A DNA stretch of 64,000 nt. Origin: Teichococcus oryzae. GTDB lineage: Bacteria > Pseudomonadota > Alphaproteobacteria > Acetobacterales > Acetobacteraceae. The position numbers and the translations under genes were made by a program. Each line of letters begins with the position of its first letter. Within the stretch, counting starts at the first letter, position 1. The DNA lies in contig NZ_VUKA01000011.1 of the NCBI RefSeq assembly GCF_008386565.1, forward strand, positions 1 to 64,000. The letters run 5' to 3'. This document shows positions 52,054 to 60,759 of the stretch, one piece after another. The notes under the pieces are model-generated. The model was not told the DNA's origin. It saw nothing but the letters and a program-made list of their open reading frames with translations, and did no database searches.

Positions 52054-52114
52054 ACCCAGTCCTTGCGATTTTCGCTGGCCACACGGCCGGAGGGTTCGTG
52101 GTTCAGGCTGGGTA

Positions 52115-52126
52115 GATCACGTGATC
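52115..52126. promoter_or_regulatory. Perfect 12-base palindrome upstream of the CtrA-like gene
   Basis: GATCACGTGATC lies 62 bases before the start codon of the CtrA-like regulator, between it and the flbT terminator. It is a plausible operator, but its reader is unknown. Confidence 0.4.
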
Positions 52127-52152
52127 GTGATAATCAAGCTTTTATCAACAAT

Positions 52153-52172
52153 AGGGGGCGCTTATGCCCCCT
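52153..52172 (-). terminator. Terminator hairpin overlapping the flbT stop
   Basis: AGGGGGC (52153-52159) and GCCCCCT (52166-52172) pair perfectly around a six-base loop. Read on the minus strand, the hairpin is followed by TATTGTTGATAAAAG. The flbT stop codon (52162-52164) lies in the loop, so termination overlaps the end of translation. Confidence 0.6.
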
Positions 52173-52605
52173 CCTCCTCGGAGTGTTGCAGCAAAGCATC
52201 ATCATGGGCGAACAGGGTGCGCACGCGCCGCATGGCATTCCAGAACTCGCCGGCCTCCATTTCCGCCAGCGCGAGGCGCAGCACCTGCCGCACCGCTTCC
52301 GTGGTGGTGGCGGCGATATAGGCTTCTGTCAGGGCGCGGGCGGCCTGGACCAGCGCGGCCCGCTCCTGCTCCTCGCAGACATAGGCACCTTGCATCGCCA
52401 GGTAGATCCGCCGCGCCGGGGTGGTCGCATCCTCCGCTTCCATGATCTGGCGGCCGAACAGGAACCGGACATGGTTGGACACCAGCATGGTGGTGCGCGT
52501 CTTGAACTGCAGCGACGCACCATTCACCAGCAGCTTGTCGCCGGCCCGCAACTCGATGACCAGGCGTCCCTGGCCGCTGCCGCGCCGGACTTTTTCTGCG
52601 CTCAT
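52162..52605 (-). CDS. flbT: Flagellar biosynthesis regulator FlbT
   Basis: A 147-residue FlbT: LVIELRAGDKLLVNGASLQFK, TTMLVSNHVRFLFGRQIM, RRIYLAMQGAYV, then a helical C-terminal part (LRLALAEMEAGEFWNAMRRVRTLFAHD). In Caulobacter FlbT binds flagellin mRNA and represses its translation until hook assembly is complete. The ATG at 52605 has no strong ribosome site; a TTG 48 bases upstream is weaker. No flagellin or other flagellar genes are in the window, so the gene is isolated from its usual cluster. A CtrA-like motif lies about 200 bases upstream, at 52802-52817. Confidence 0.9.
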   Translation of the reverse strand: MSAEKVRRGSGQGRLVIELRAGDKLLVNGASLQFKTRTTMLVSNHVRFLFGRQIMEAEDATTPARRIYLAMQGAYVCEEQERAALVQAARALTEAYIAATTTEAVRQVLRLALAEMEAGEFWNAMRRVRTLFAHDDALLQHSEEEGA

Positions 52606-53349
52606 GGAAAGACTTTGGATGGAAGGGTGGAGGGGGCTGGGCCGTTCCGGCAAGCGGAACCGTCAGCGCAAGGGTTCATCTGCCGTGCCTCAAAGGCGAC
52701 GGCACAACTCTGCTGGGGTGGCTCTGCCGGGGCCTTCTGCATCGTGCTGCGCTCTCTGAACTCTGCATCATCTCCTTAGTGGGGGTTTGCTAACTCAATG
52801 TTTACGGCAAAATTAACATAGGAATTTCGCGTAAGAGTTTATAGCATGAACTTGGCAGTGTCAGCGATGAAGATGCGCAAGGAGAATCACAAACCAGTGA
52901 CATTAATGGGTGTGAATCCTTGAAATATATCTACCTGTGAGATCATTCTCAGCCGTACCGGATTCTCCTCTCCATGGCTGGACTGCCTTCCTGTTGGTTA
53001 TCTGACGGCAGAGCCGGACCGACAGGAGAGGTTGATATTCCATGGCGGGCTGCTGCGCGGGCTTGTGACACTGGAAGAAGGCTCGCGCCCCAAGAGCAGG
53101 TGGTGCCAACGACCACCTTGCTGGAGGTACCCCACCATGATGCCGGCGCCCGGTTCTGGAAGGCATGGCCACGAAACCTGCGGGAGCTGCCAAAACAGCT
53201 TCGCCCGATCAGATGACATCATCTGATCGGGCGAAGCTGTTTCACAGGTGGGGCATGCGGAAGCGGCTTGCGTGAGCCGCCGCCAGGCTGTGGATGCCTG
53301 GGGGGGCCAGGCGCGGAGCGGTTCGGTGCCGTCCGGCCCGGCTCTATGC
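52606..53349. other. Long gene-free region with a CtrA-like box and a 50-base palindrome
   Basis: No gene is visible across about 740 bases. The part 52790-52960 is clearly AT-richer than the surroundings (AAAATTAACATAGGAATTTC). TTAC-GGCAAAA-TTAAC at 52802-52817 has one mismatch to the CtrA consensus TTAA-N7-TTAA. A large inverted repeat is at 53193-53242 (separate entry). Short frames lack ribosome sites and family resemblance. Confidence 0.5.
53193..53242. repeat. Perfect 24-base inverted repeat with 2-base centre
   Basis: Left arm 53193-53216 begins AAACAGCTTCGCCCGATCAG; right arm 53219-53242 is its exact complement, with CA between. The 50-base dyad could extrude as a cruciform or form an extremely stable RNA hairpin. 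It is not followed by a T-run and lies about 100 bases from the nearest gene (DUF3297, convergent side). It does not match any insertion-sequence end I can name, and no transposase is nearby. Confidence 0.85.
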
Positions 53350-53601
53350 TCAGCCCTGGGGCGCCGTGTCCTTGAAATAAGGCTCTACCGTGCCTTGCAC
53401 CTTCATGGTCATCGGGTTGCCCTTGCGGTCCAGGGTGGTGCCCACCGTCAGGCGCACCCATCCCTCGCTCACGCAATACTCGTCCACATTGGTCTTCTCG
53501 ACGCCCTTGAAGCGGATCCCGACGCCCCGTTCCAGCGCGGCAGCATCGTAAAAGGGACTCTTGGGATTGCTCGACAGGCGGTCGGGCGGAGTGTCGCTCA
53601 T
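53350..53601 (-). CDS. DUF3297 family protein
   Basis: An 83-residue protein: TPPDRLSSNPKSPFYDAAALER, GIRFKGVEKTNVDEYCVSEGW and VRLTVGTTLDRKGNPMTMKV are typical of DUF3297, a small conserved family of unknown function common in proteobacteria and often encoded as a lone gene. No signal peptide or membrane helix. The start at 53601 has GAGG seven bases upstream. It is divergent from nothing and lies 66 bases downstream of a membrane protein on the same strand. Confidence 0.87.
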   Translation of the reverse strand: MSDTPPDRLSSNPKSPFYDAAALERGVGIRFKGVEKTNVDEYCVSEGWVRLTVGTTLDRKGNPMTMKVQGTVEPYFKDTAPQG

Positions 53602-53666
53602 GATCGGCCTCTGCTGCGGGAGGAGCGGGTGATAGCCATATGGGCCCGGCTTGCCAAATAGGCGGC

Positions 53667-54044
53667 TCAGCTTTCGCGGGCGATGATGCCGTTGATCGTG
53701 CGGCAGGCGGCCACAACCGCGAGCAGCAGAAGCCCCTGCCGGATCATCCCGGCCGGGGTGAAGCTGTAGCCACCGGCGCGCAGCGTGCCGGGCACGTAGC
53801 TCAGATATTGTTGCAGTTCGGGTTCCAGCTGGATGCCGGCCAGCACATGCAGCCCGAGCCACCACAAGGCGCCCGCGATCAGGAGCAATGGCCCCGCCAG
53901 CTCCGCCACCAGTTCCACAAAGGTCAGCGCGAAGATGATGAGGCCCCAGAACAGGACCCGGACGCCCTTCAGAAGCAAAGCGGGGCTGCGGGCGCGGCTC
54001 GGGGAGTGGTTGAACGTGTCATGATGGGCCGAGGCGCTGCGCAT
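53667..54044 (-). CDS. Small integral membrane protein (hypothetical)
   Basis: A 125-residue protein with three hydrophobic segments: VLFWGLIIFALTFVELVAEL, GPLLLIAGALWWLGLHVLAG and a C-terminal GLLLLAVVAACRTINGII. The basic N-terminal tail (HHDTFNHSPSRARSP) should be cytoplasmic. I do not recognise a family. It precedes DUF3297 on the same strand with a 65-base gap. The ATG has AGGAGG-like GGGGGAGATCC just upstream. Coding status is supported by composition and the ribosome site, but not by homology. Confidence 0.6.
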   Translation of the reverse strand: MRSASAHHDTFNHSPSRARSPALLLKGVRVLFWGLIIFALTFVELVAELAGPLLLIAGALWWLGLHVLAGIQLEPELQQYLSYVPGTLRAGGYSFTPAGMIRQGLLLLAVVAACRTINGIIARES

Positions 54045-54160
54045 GGGGGAGATCCTCCTGAGGGAAGGGCATGGCCCTGGACGCTCCGGTCAGGCCGGTA
54101 TGTGGAAGTGATCGCATACCGGCAAAGGCGGCAAGGAACAAATCGGGTAATAGTTGTGGT

Positions 54161-55171
54161 TCAGCCTTCCGGCAGCGGAACGGCATGCAACGGCGCCCTT
54201 CCCGCCGCGAAGGCATCCAGGTTGGCCAGGGTGGTCGCGGCGATGGCCCGCATGGCGCCTTCGGTGAAAAAGCCCTGATGGCCGGTGATCAGAACATTGG
54301 GAAAGGTCAGCAGGCGGGCAAAAACGTCATCCTGCAGCACTGTGCCCGACAGGTCCTCGAAGAACAGGTCCGCTTCCTCCTCATAGACGTCGAGGCCGAG
54401 ATGGCCGAGATGGCCGCTTTTCAGCGCCGCGATCACGGCGGTGGTGTCGAGCATGGCGCCCCGGCTGGTGTTGATCAGCATGGCGCCCCGCTTCATCCGG
54501 GTCAGGGCCGCGGCGTCGATCAGCCGGTTGGTGGCGGGGGTCAGCGGGCAGTGCAGGCTGATGATGTCTGCGTCGGCCAGCAATTCCGCAAGCGGCCGGT
54601 ATTCGATCCCCAGCCGGCGGATGGCATCCTGGCTCGGAGCCGGGTCATGAGCCAGCAGCCGGCAGCCGAAGCCATGCATGATCCGGGCAAAAGCGAGCCC
54701 GATCTGTCCCGTACCGATGATGCCGACGCACCGCCCGTGCAGATCAAGGCCGAGCAGCCCATCAAGCGCGAAATTGCCTTCCCGCACCCGGGCATAGGCC
54801 TTGTGCATCCGCCGGCTGAGGGACAGCACAAGAGCCGCAGCGTGTTCGGCAACAGCCTCCGGTGCATAGGCCGGGACGCGGGCCACCGCGATTCCGAGGC
54901 GTGAGGCCGCCGCCAGATCCACATTGTTGAACCCCGCGCAACGCAGTGCCACCAGCCGCACGCCCTGCTCATGCAGGGCCGCCAGGGCTGTGGCATCGGC
55001 ACGGTCATTGACGAACAGGCACGCCGCCCGCGCCCCTGCCGCCTGCAACGCGCTGCGGGGGCCGAGCTGCGCCTCTATCCATTCGAAATGATACGGCGAT
55101 CCAACGGCTTCGTTCGCCATCTGGAGAAAACGGCGGTCGTAGGGCTTGGCGCTGAATACCGCGACGCGCAT
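54161..55171 (-). CDS. D-2-hydroxyacid dehydrogenase (D-lactate dehydrogenase type)
   Basis: A 336-residue NAD-dependent enzyme close to LdhA/DdhA. MRVAVFSAKPYDRRFLQ is the typical D-LDH start. It has VRLVALRCAGFNNVDL, the NAD-binding GRCVGIIGTGQIGLAFARI (GxGxxG), SLHCPLTPATNRLID, LINTSRGAMLDT (catalytic Arg), LGLDVYEEE (Glu) and VLITGHQGFFTEGAM (His). These match the arrangement of D-lactate dehydrogenases that reduce pyruvate to D-lactate. The start at 55171 follows GGAGG by seven bases and starts with the conserved strand. It is divergent from the hydantoinase operon. Confidence 0.92.
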   Translation of the reverse strand: MRVAVFSAKPYDRRFLQMANEAVGSPYHFEWIEAQLGPRSALQAAGARAACLFVNDRADATALAALHEQGVRLVALRCAGFNNVDLAAASRLGIAVARVPAYAPEAVAEHAAALVLSLSRRMHKAYARVREGNFALDGLLGLDLHGRCVGIIGTGQIGLAFARIMHGFGCRLLAHDPAPSQDAIRRLGIEYRPLAELLADADIISLHCPLTPATNRLIDAAALTRMKRGAMLINTSRGAMLDTTAVIAALKSGHLGHLGLDVYEEEADLFFEDLSGTVLQDDVFARLLTFPNVLITGHQGFFTEGAMRAIAATTLANLDAFAAGRAPLHAVPLPEG

Positions 55172-55339
55172 TCTGGTCCTCCAGACCGGTTCGGCCGGCC
55201 TATGTGGCACGGCTGTTGCTGAGGCTCCGCCGGGTCGCCGGGGCAGGCAGCTGGCCAGGCGTGATTTGCGGCCCGTCCATGGCCGCAGAGGACCAATGAT
55301 TTGCACAGGCACGGTGCCTGGGTGAAGGGAGCACTTGAC

Positions 55340-57427
55340 TTGCTATCCACGACTGATGTGCGGCTGGCGGCCGATATTGGCGGCACTTTCACGGATATTG
55401 TGCTGGATGCCGGTGGCCTGCGCCGCACGCGCAAGGTCCTGACCACCCCGGCCGCGCCGGAGGAAGGCGTGCTCGCCGGCGTTGGCCTGGTGCTGGACGA
55501 TGCCGGGCTGCGCTTTTCCGATATCGATGTGTTCGTCCATGGCACGACTTTGGCCACCAACGCCATCATCGAGCGGCGCGGTGCGAAAACGGCGCTCATC
55601 ACGACGCAGGGCTTCCGCGACGTCCTGGAGATCGGCACCGAAAGCCGCTACGACCAATATGACCTGACGCTGGAGAAGCCGGTGCCACTGGTGCCGCGCG
55701 AGTTGCGCTTCACCGTGCCCGAGCGCATGGACGCGGCCGGCCAGGTCCGCCTGCCGCTGGACGAGGCCGCGGTCGCCGCCCTGGTTCCGCAGCTGCGCGA
55801 GCATGCGGTGCAAAGCGTCGCCTTCGCCTTCCTGCACGGCTACGCCAACCCCGACCATGAGCAGCGTGCCGCCGCGATCCTGAAGGCGGCCATGCCGGAC
55901 CTGTCCATCACCCTGGCCAGCGAGGTTTGCCCGGAGGTGCGGGAATATGAGCGCACCTCCACCGCCGTCGCCAACGCCTATGTGCAGCCCCAGATGGAAG
56001 GCTATCTCGGCCGCATGGCGGCCGCGCTGCGCGGACGGCAGTATCGCGGCGCGACCTATCTGGTGACCTCGGGCGGCGGCCTGACCTCGCTGGAGACGGC
56101 GCAGAAATTCCCGGTGCGGCTGGTTGAGTCCGGCCCGGCCGGCGGCGCCATCTTCGCCGCGCAGGTGGCCCTGCGTGCCGGCGAGCAGAAGGTGCTGTCC
56201 TTCGACATGGGCGGCACCACGGCCAAGATCTGCCTGATCGAGAATGGCGAGCCCGCGACCTCCCGCTTCTTCGAGGTGGACCGCACGGCGCGTTTCCTGA
56301 AAGGCTCGGGCCTGCCGCTGCGTATCCCGGTCATTGAAATGGTCGAGATCGGCGCCGGCGGCGGTTCCATCGCCCAGGTTGACGCGCTGCAACGTGTCAC
56401 GGTGGGGCCAGAAAGCGCGTCCTCCGTGCCAGGGCCTGCCTGCTACGGGCTGGGCGGGGAGCGGCCGGCGGTGACGGACGCCGATGTGGCGCTGGGCCTG
56501 ATCAAGCCGGAAGGCTTCGCGGGCGGCAGCATGGACCTGAGGCCGGAATTGTCGCTCCGCGCGCTGGGGCGCGAGATCGGCGAGAAGCTGCACCTGTCGC
56601 CGGAAATGTCCGCCTATGCGGTGTATGAAATGGTCTGCGAGAACATGGCCAGCGCGGCCCGCGTCCATGCGGCCGAGCGCGGCGCGGTGATCGGGCAGCA
56701 CACCATGATCGCCTTTGGCGGAGCGGCGCCATTGCACGCCGCCCGCGTGGCCGAGAAGGTGGGGGTGCCGCGCGTCGTGGTGCCCCCCAATGCCGGCGTC
56801 GGCTCGGCTGTCGGATTCCTGGCCGCACCCGTCGCCTACGAGATCGTGCGGTCCCGCCCCGCCCGCCTGGACGAGGATTTCGACGGAGCCTCGATTTCCG
56901 CCCTGTTCGCGGAGATGACCGAGGCGGCGCGCGCCCTTGTGGAGCCCGGCGCGCGCGGCGCGCCTTTGTTTGAGCGCCGCACCGCCTTCATGCGCTATGT
57001 CGGCCAGGGCCACGAGATCACCGTGGAACTGCCGAACAAGGAACTGGGCATGGCCGATGTCGCGGAACTGCGCCGCATCTTCGAAGCGGAATACGCCGCG
57101 CAATTCGCCCGTGCGATCCCCGCGGCGGCGATCGAGGTGCTGAACTGGTCGGTGCTGGTTTCCACCAATGCGCACCATCCGGAAGCCGCGGCGCCCGTGA
57201 CATCCGCCGCGTCGCCACAGCCCGCCGGTTTGCGCCTGATCTTCGACGGCCGCGCCGAGAAGAAGATCGAGGTGCCGCTGTACCGCCGCGAGGCGATGCC
57301 ACCTGGCGCCCGCATCGCCGGCCCCGCGCTGATCGCCGAGGACGAGACAACCACCTACATTTCTGGCAGCTTCGATGCCCATATCGATGGCAGCGGCTGC
57401 ATCGTGATGGAGCAGAAGGCGGCATGA
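55340..57427 (+). CDS. hyuA: Hydantoinase A/oxoprolinase family, ATPase subunit
   Basis: About 695 residues. The N-terminus has the actin-like ATPase motif RLAADIGGTFTDIVLDAGGL; later VFVHGTTLATNAIIERRG, EYERTSTAVANAYVQPQM, VTSGGG, SFDMGGTTAKICLIENG, ESGPAGG and a metal-site-like EIGAGGGSIAQVD. HyuA-type enzymes open cyclic amides such as hydantoin, 5-oxoproline or N-methylhydantoin with ATP hydrolysis, together with HyuB. The start is TTG at 55340, preceded by AAGGGAG with eight bases of spacing; a TTG at 55301 is another choice. The stop overlaps the next start by four bases. Confidence 0.9.
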   Translation: MLSTTDVRLAADIGGTFTDIVLDAGGLRRTRKVLTTPAAPEEGVLAGVGLVLDDAGLRFSDIDVFVHGTTLATNAIIERRGAKTALITTQGFRDVLEIGTESRYDQYDLTLEKPVPLVPRELRFTVPERMDAAGQVRLPLDEAAVAALVPQLREHAVQSVAFAFLHGYANPDHEQRAAAILKAAMPDLSITLASEVCPEVREYERTSTAVANAYVQPQMEGYLGRMAAALRGRQYRGATYLVTSGGGLTSLETAQKFPVRLVESGPAGGAIFAAQVALRAGEQKVLSFDMGGTTAKICLIENGEPATSRFFEVDRTARFLKGSGLPLRIPVIEMVEIGAGGGSIAQVDALQRVTVGPESASSVPGPACYGLGGERPAVTDADVALGLIKPEGFAGGSMDLRPELSLRALGREIGEKLHLSPEMSAYAVYEMVCENMASAARVHAAERGAVIGQHTMIAFGGAAPLHAARVAEKVGVPRVVVPPNAGVGSAVGFLAAPVAYEIVRSRPARLDEDFDGASISALFAEMTEAARALVEPGARGAPLFERRTAFMRYVGQGHEITVELPNKELGMADVAELRRIFEAEYAAQFARAIPAAAIEVLNWSVLVSTNAHHPEAAAPVTSAASPQPAGLRLIFDGRAEKKIEVPLYRREAMPPGARIAGPALIAEDETTTYISGSFDAHIDGSGCIVMEQKAA

Positions 57428-59106
57428 GCAGCAACATGACCGACACCAGCCCCAAGGTTGGCCTGATCGACCTGCAGATCATGTGGAACCGCCTGATCGC
57501 CGTGGTCGGCGAGCAGGCGCAGGTGCTGATCCGCACCGCCTTCAGCCCGATCGTGCGCGAATGCGGCGACATCTCGGCCGGCATCTTCGACCTGAAGGGC
57601 CGCATGCTGGCCCAGGCGGTGACCGGCACGCCGGGCCACGTCAATTCCATGGCGGAGGCGGTGAAGCACTTCATCCGCCACTTCCCCATCGAGACGATGA
57701 AGGAAGGCGACGCCTACATCACCAACGATCCGTGGATGGGCACGGGCCACCTGAACGACTTCGTCATCACCACGCCCGCCTTCCACAAGGGCAAGCTGGT
57801 CGGCCTGTTCTCCTGCACCAGCCACCTGATGGATATCGGCGGCCTGGGAAACGGGCCCGAGGCTTCCGACGTCTACATGGAAGGCCTCTACATCCCGATG
57901 CTGAAGCTCATCGACCAGGGCCGCGTCAACGAGACGCTGATGGCGATGATCCGCGCCAACACCCGGCTGCCGGTGGATACCGAAGGCGACACCTACTCGC
58001 TGGCCGCCTGCAACGATGTCGGCGTCAAGGCCCTGTCGGCGATGATGCAGGAGTTCGGCATCGACAGCCTGGATCCTCTGGCCGAGCACATCATCGAGAA
58101 GTCGCGCGCGGCGGTGCTGGCCGAGGTGGCGAAGCTGCCGAAGGGAAGCTGGCACCACGCCATGACGGTGGATGGCTATGACCACCCGCTGACGCTGGAA
58201 GCCACGCTGACCATTTCCGACAGCGGCATCCATGTGGACTACAGCGGCACCTCGGAGATGGTGCGGCGCGGCATCAATGTGCCGATCTCCTACACCACCG
58301 CCTATACCGTGTTCGGCCTGGGCTGTGTTGTGGCCTCCGACATCCCGAACAATGCCGGTTCCCTGGCGCCGCTGACGGTTTCGGCGCCTCTGGGATCGGT
58401 GCTGAACGCGCCGAAGCCGGCGCCGGTCTCGTCGCGCCATGTGCTGGGGCAGATGCTGCCGGACATGGTGTTTGGCTGCCTCCGCCAGGCGCTTCCCGAC
58501 CGCGTGCCGGCCGAGGGCACGTCCTGCCTCTGGAACATCACCGTCAGGGGCGAGCGCAGGAACCCCGGCAAGGCCAATCCCGTCTTCGCGCTGACCATCA
58601 CCACCAATGGCGGAACCGGCGGGCGGCCGGGGCAGGACGGGCTTTCGGCCACCGCCTTCCCGTCCGGCGTCATGGGCACGCCGGTGGAGATCTCCGAGAT
58701 CCAGTCCCCGCTGATGTTCTGGCGCAAGGAGCTCCGTCCCGACAGCGGCGGCGCGGGCCAGAGCCGTGGCGGGCTGGGGCAGATCATGGAGATTGCCAAC
58801 AATGACGATGCCCCCTTCGAGTTGCTGGCGGCCTTTGACCGCATCCAGTTCCCGCCGCGCGGCCGCGACGGCGGCAGCGATGGCGCGCCGGGCTATGTCG
58901 GCCTGGCCTCGGGCGCGGTGTTGCGCGGGAAGGGCCTGCAAACCATTCCCCCCGGGGAAAGGCTGGTTGTGCTGACCCCCGGCGGCGGGGGCCTCGGCGA
59001 TCCCCAGGCACGCTCTGACGCGAAGCTGGCGGCCGACCGGCGCAACGGGCTGGTGTCGGACGAGGCCGCCACGCGGCTGTATGGCGTGGCGCAGGCTGCG
59101 GAATAA
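57424..59106 (+). CDS. hyuB: Hydantoinase B/oxoprolinase family subunit
   Basis: A 560-residue protein: LQIMWNRLIAVVGEQAQVLIRTAFSPIVRECGDISAGIFD, VTGTPGHVNSMAEAVKHF, AYITNDPWMGTGHLNDFV, DYSGTSEMVRRGINVPI and the Gly-rich C-terminus (VVLTPGGGGLGDP). These are standard for the B subunit of N-methylhydantoinase, 5-oxoprolinase and acetone carboxylase relatives. The exact substrate of the A/B pair cannot be read from sequence. The ATG lies inside the hyuA stop (ATGA). A hairpin and then a TRAP transporter follow on the same strand. Confidence 0.9.
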   Translation: MSSNMTDTSPKVGLIDLQIMWNRLIAVVGEQAQVLIRTAFSPIVRECGDISAGIFDLKGRMLAQAVTGTPGHVNSMAEAVKHFIRHFPIETMKEGDAYITNDPWMGTGHLNDFVITTPAFHKGKLVGLFSCTSHLMDIGGLGNGPEASDVYMEGLYIPMLKLIDQGRVNETLMAMIRANTRLPVDTEGDTYSLAACNDVGVKALSAMMQEFGIDSLDPLAEHIIEKSRAAVLAEVAKLPKGSWHHAMTVDGYDHPLTLEATLTISDSGIHVDYSGTSEMVRRGINVPISYTTAYTVFGLGCVVASDIPNNAGSLAPLTVSAPLGSVLNAPKPAPVSSRHVLGQMLPDMVFGCLRQALPDRVPAEGTSCLWNITVRGERRNPGKANPVFALTITTNGGTGGRPGQDGLSATAFPSGVMGTPVEISEIQSPLMFWRKELRPDSGGAGQSRGGLGQIMEIANNDDAPFELLAAFDRIQFPPRGRDGGSDGAPGYVGLASGAVLRGKGLQTIPPGERLVVLTPGGGGLGDPQARSDAKLAADRRNGLVSDEAATRLYGVAQAAE

Positions 59107-59125
59107 TCCATAATCGGAACAGAAA

Positions 59126-59148
59126 GGCTGGGCCGCGCTGGCCCAGCC
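59126..59148 (+). terminator. Hairpin between hyuB and the TRAP genes
   Basis: GGCTGGGCC and GGCCCAGCC (nine-base arms, 59126-59134 and 59140-59148) flank GCGCT in the 68-base gap before the TRAP receptor gene. There is no T-run, so it may only reduce expression or protect the downstream transcript. Confidence 0.45.
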
Positions 59149-59174
59149 GCCATGGTTTCACAGGAGATAACCCG

Positions 59175-60173
59175 ATGACGACACGTCGCATCCTGATGAC
59201 GGCGGCCTTTGGCTCACTCGCCGCCCCCGCCCTGATCCGCTCCGCGCGGGCCGCCACGCAATTCGACCTTGCGACGGTCTGGCCGGATGGCAATTTCCAC
59301 ACCCAGAATGCCAAGCGCTTCGCCGCCGAGGTCGCCAAGGCCACGGACAACGCCGTCACCATCAACGTCCATGCGGGCGGCGCGCTGGGCTTCAAGGGCC
59401 CGGAACTGCTGCGCGCGGTGCGCGACGGGCTCGTGCCGATGGCCGATGTGCTCAACAACCAGCAGATCGGCGACGCGCCGACCCTGGCCATCGAGGGCAT
59501 CTCCTTCCTGATTGGCTCTTTCGACGAGCTGAAGGTGCTGCACAAGCACCTCATGCCCGAATATGAGCGGGTGGCGAAGGCGAACAACCAGAAGTTCCTC
59601 TACATCGTGCCCTGGCCCACGCAATACACGCATCTGCGGAATCCGATCTCCACCATCGATGATCTCCGCGGCGTTCGCATTCGCGCTTCCGACAAGAACA
59701 CCGCCGACATGTGCAACCTGATGGGCGCTTCCGGCACCATGATGCCATGGGGCGAGGTGGTGCCGGCGTTGGCATCGGGACGCATCGATGGCGTCTGCAC
59801 CTCCGCCACGTCGGGGGTGGATGGGCGCTTCTGGGAGTTCCTGAAGGTTGCCTACCGGACGAACCACACCAACAATTCCCAGTTGGTGAGCATCAATCTC
59901 GATAGCTGGAACGAGCTGTCCGCCGCCAACCGCGAGAAGATCGAGGCCGTGGCGAAGAAGCTGCAGCCCGAGTTCTGGAACGTGGCGCAGATGGACGACA
60001 CCAACAGCGTCAAGAAGCTGACCGAGAATGGCATGCAGGTGCGGGACGTCGATCCCGCGCTCATGGCCGAGATGCGCAAGCGGACAGCCAGCATGAAGGA
60101 TGACTTCATCAAGCGCGTCCCGGCCGCCAGGCCGATCGTCCAGGCCTATCTCGCCGAGCTCGGGAGGGCCTGA
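59175..60173 (+). CDS. dctP: TRAP transporter substrate-binding protein (DctP family)
   Basis: A 332-residue periplasmic receptor. A twin-arginine-type signal (TTRRILMTAAFGSLAAPALI) precedes ATQFDLATVWPDGNFHTQNAKRFAAEVAKATDN. It has VTINVHAGGALGFKG, LGTFDELKVLHKHLMPEYE-like segments, VRIRASDKNTADMCNLMG (the RxSDK-type arginine loop binding the carboxylate) and WGEVVPALASGRIDGV. TRAP receptors bind organic acids and deliver them to a DctQM permease, driven by a sodium gradient. CAGGAG lies before ATG. The gene follows hyuAB, so the ligand may be the hydantoinase substrate or product. Confidence 0.93.
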   Translation: MTTRRILMTAAFGSLAAPALIRSARAATQFDLATVWPDGNFHTQNAKRFAAEVAKATDNAVTINVHAGGALGFKGPELLRAVRDGLVPMADVLNNQQIGDAPTLAIEGISFLIGSFDELKVLHKHLMPEYERVAKANNQKFLYIVPWPTQYTHLRNPISTIDDLRGVRIRASDKNTADMCNLMGASGTMMPWGEVVPALASGRIDGVCTSATSGVDGRFWEFLKVAYRTNHTNNSQLVSINLDSWNELSAANREKIEAVAKKLQPEFWNVAQMDDTNSVKKLTENGMQVRDVDPALMAEMRKRTASMKDDFIKRVPAARPIVQAYLAELGRA

Positions 60174-60174
60174 G

Positions 60175-60759
60175 TTGCGCAGCCATGCCCTGAGCACGGG
60201 CAGAACTGAGCGGGGCGGCGCCGCCGCCCTGCTGCGGGCCTCCGACCACATCGCCGCCCTCAGCGGCGTCTTTGCCACCCTTTGCCTCGTGACCTTGCTG
60301 ATCCTGATCCTGGCCGGGGTCGGGCGCAGCATCCTGGGCAAGATCTCGCCCGATTGGGGCGGCGAGATCACCATCGCCTGGGAATACAGCGCATACCTCA
60401 TGGGCGCGGTGTTCATGTTCGGTGCCGCCGCCGGATTGCGCGCCGGGTCGCATGTGCGTGTCTCGATCCTGCTCGCCCGGGCCGGGCGCGGGATGACCTT
60501 GCTGCTGGAGACGGCCTCCACCCTGATCGGCCTGCTGGTGTCCGGCTTCCTGACATGGTCGCTGTTCAACTTCACCATGCGCGCCTGGAACACGGACCAG
60601 CTCTCGAGCGGCAGCCTTACGCCCCTATGGATCCCGGATGCGCTGCTGGCGGCCGGCGCATTCCTGCTGACCCTGCAGATGGCGGTGCGGCTGGTGCGAT
60701 TGATGCTGGGCCTGCCGACCGAGGATGAACGCCTCAAGGCCGGGAGCGTCACGGAATGA
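60175..60759 (+). CDS. dctQ: TRAP transporter small permease (DctQ)
   Basis: A 194-residue membrane protein with four predicted helices: IAALSGVFATLCLVTLLILI, ITIAWEYSAYLMGAVFMFG, a helix at LLLETASTLIGLLVSGFL, and ALLAAGAFLLTLQMAVRLV. These are the usual DctQ signatures (WEYSAYL and SHVRVSIL). TTG is used as start (60175) because GGGAGG is nine bases upstream and no ATG precedes the first helix in frame; it lies one base after the receptor stop. The stop overlaps dctM by four bases. Confidence 0.9.
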   Translation: MRSHALSTGRTERGGAAALLRASDHIAALSGVFATLCLVTLLILILAGVGRSILGKISPDWGGEITIAWEYSAYLMGAVFMFGAAAGLRAGSHVRVSILLARAGRGMTLLLETASTLIGLLVSGFLTWSLFNFTMRAWNTDQLSSGSLTPLWIPDALLAAGAFLLTLQMAVRLVRLMLGLPTEDERLKAGSVTE

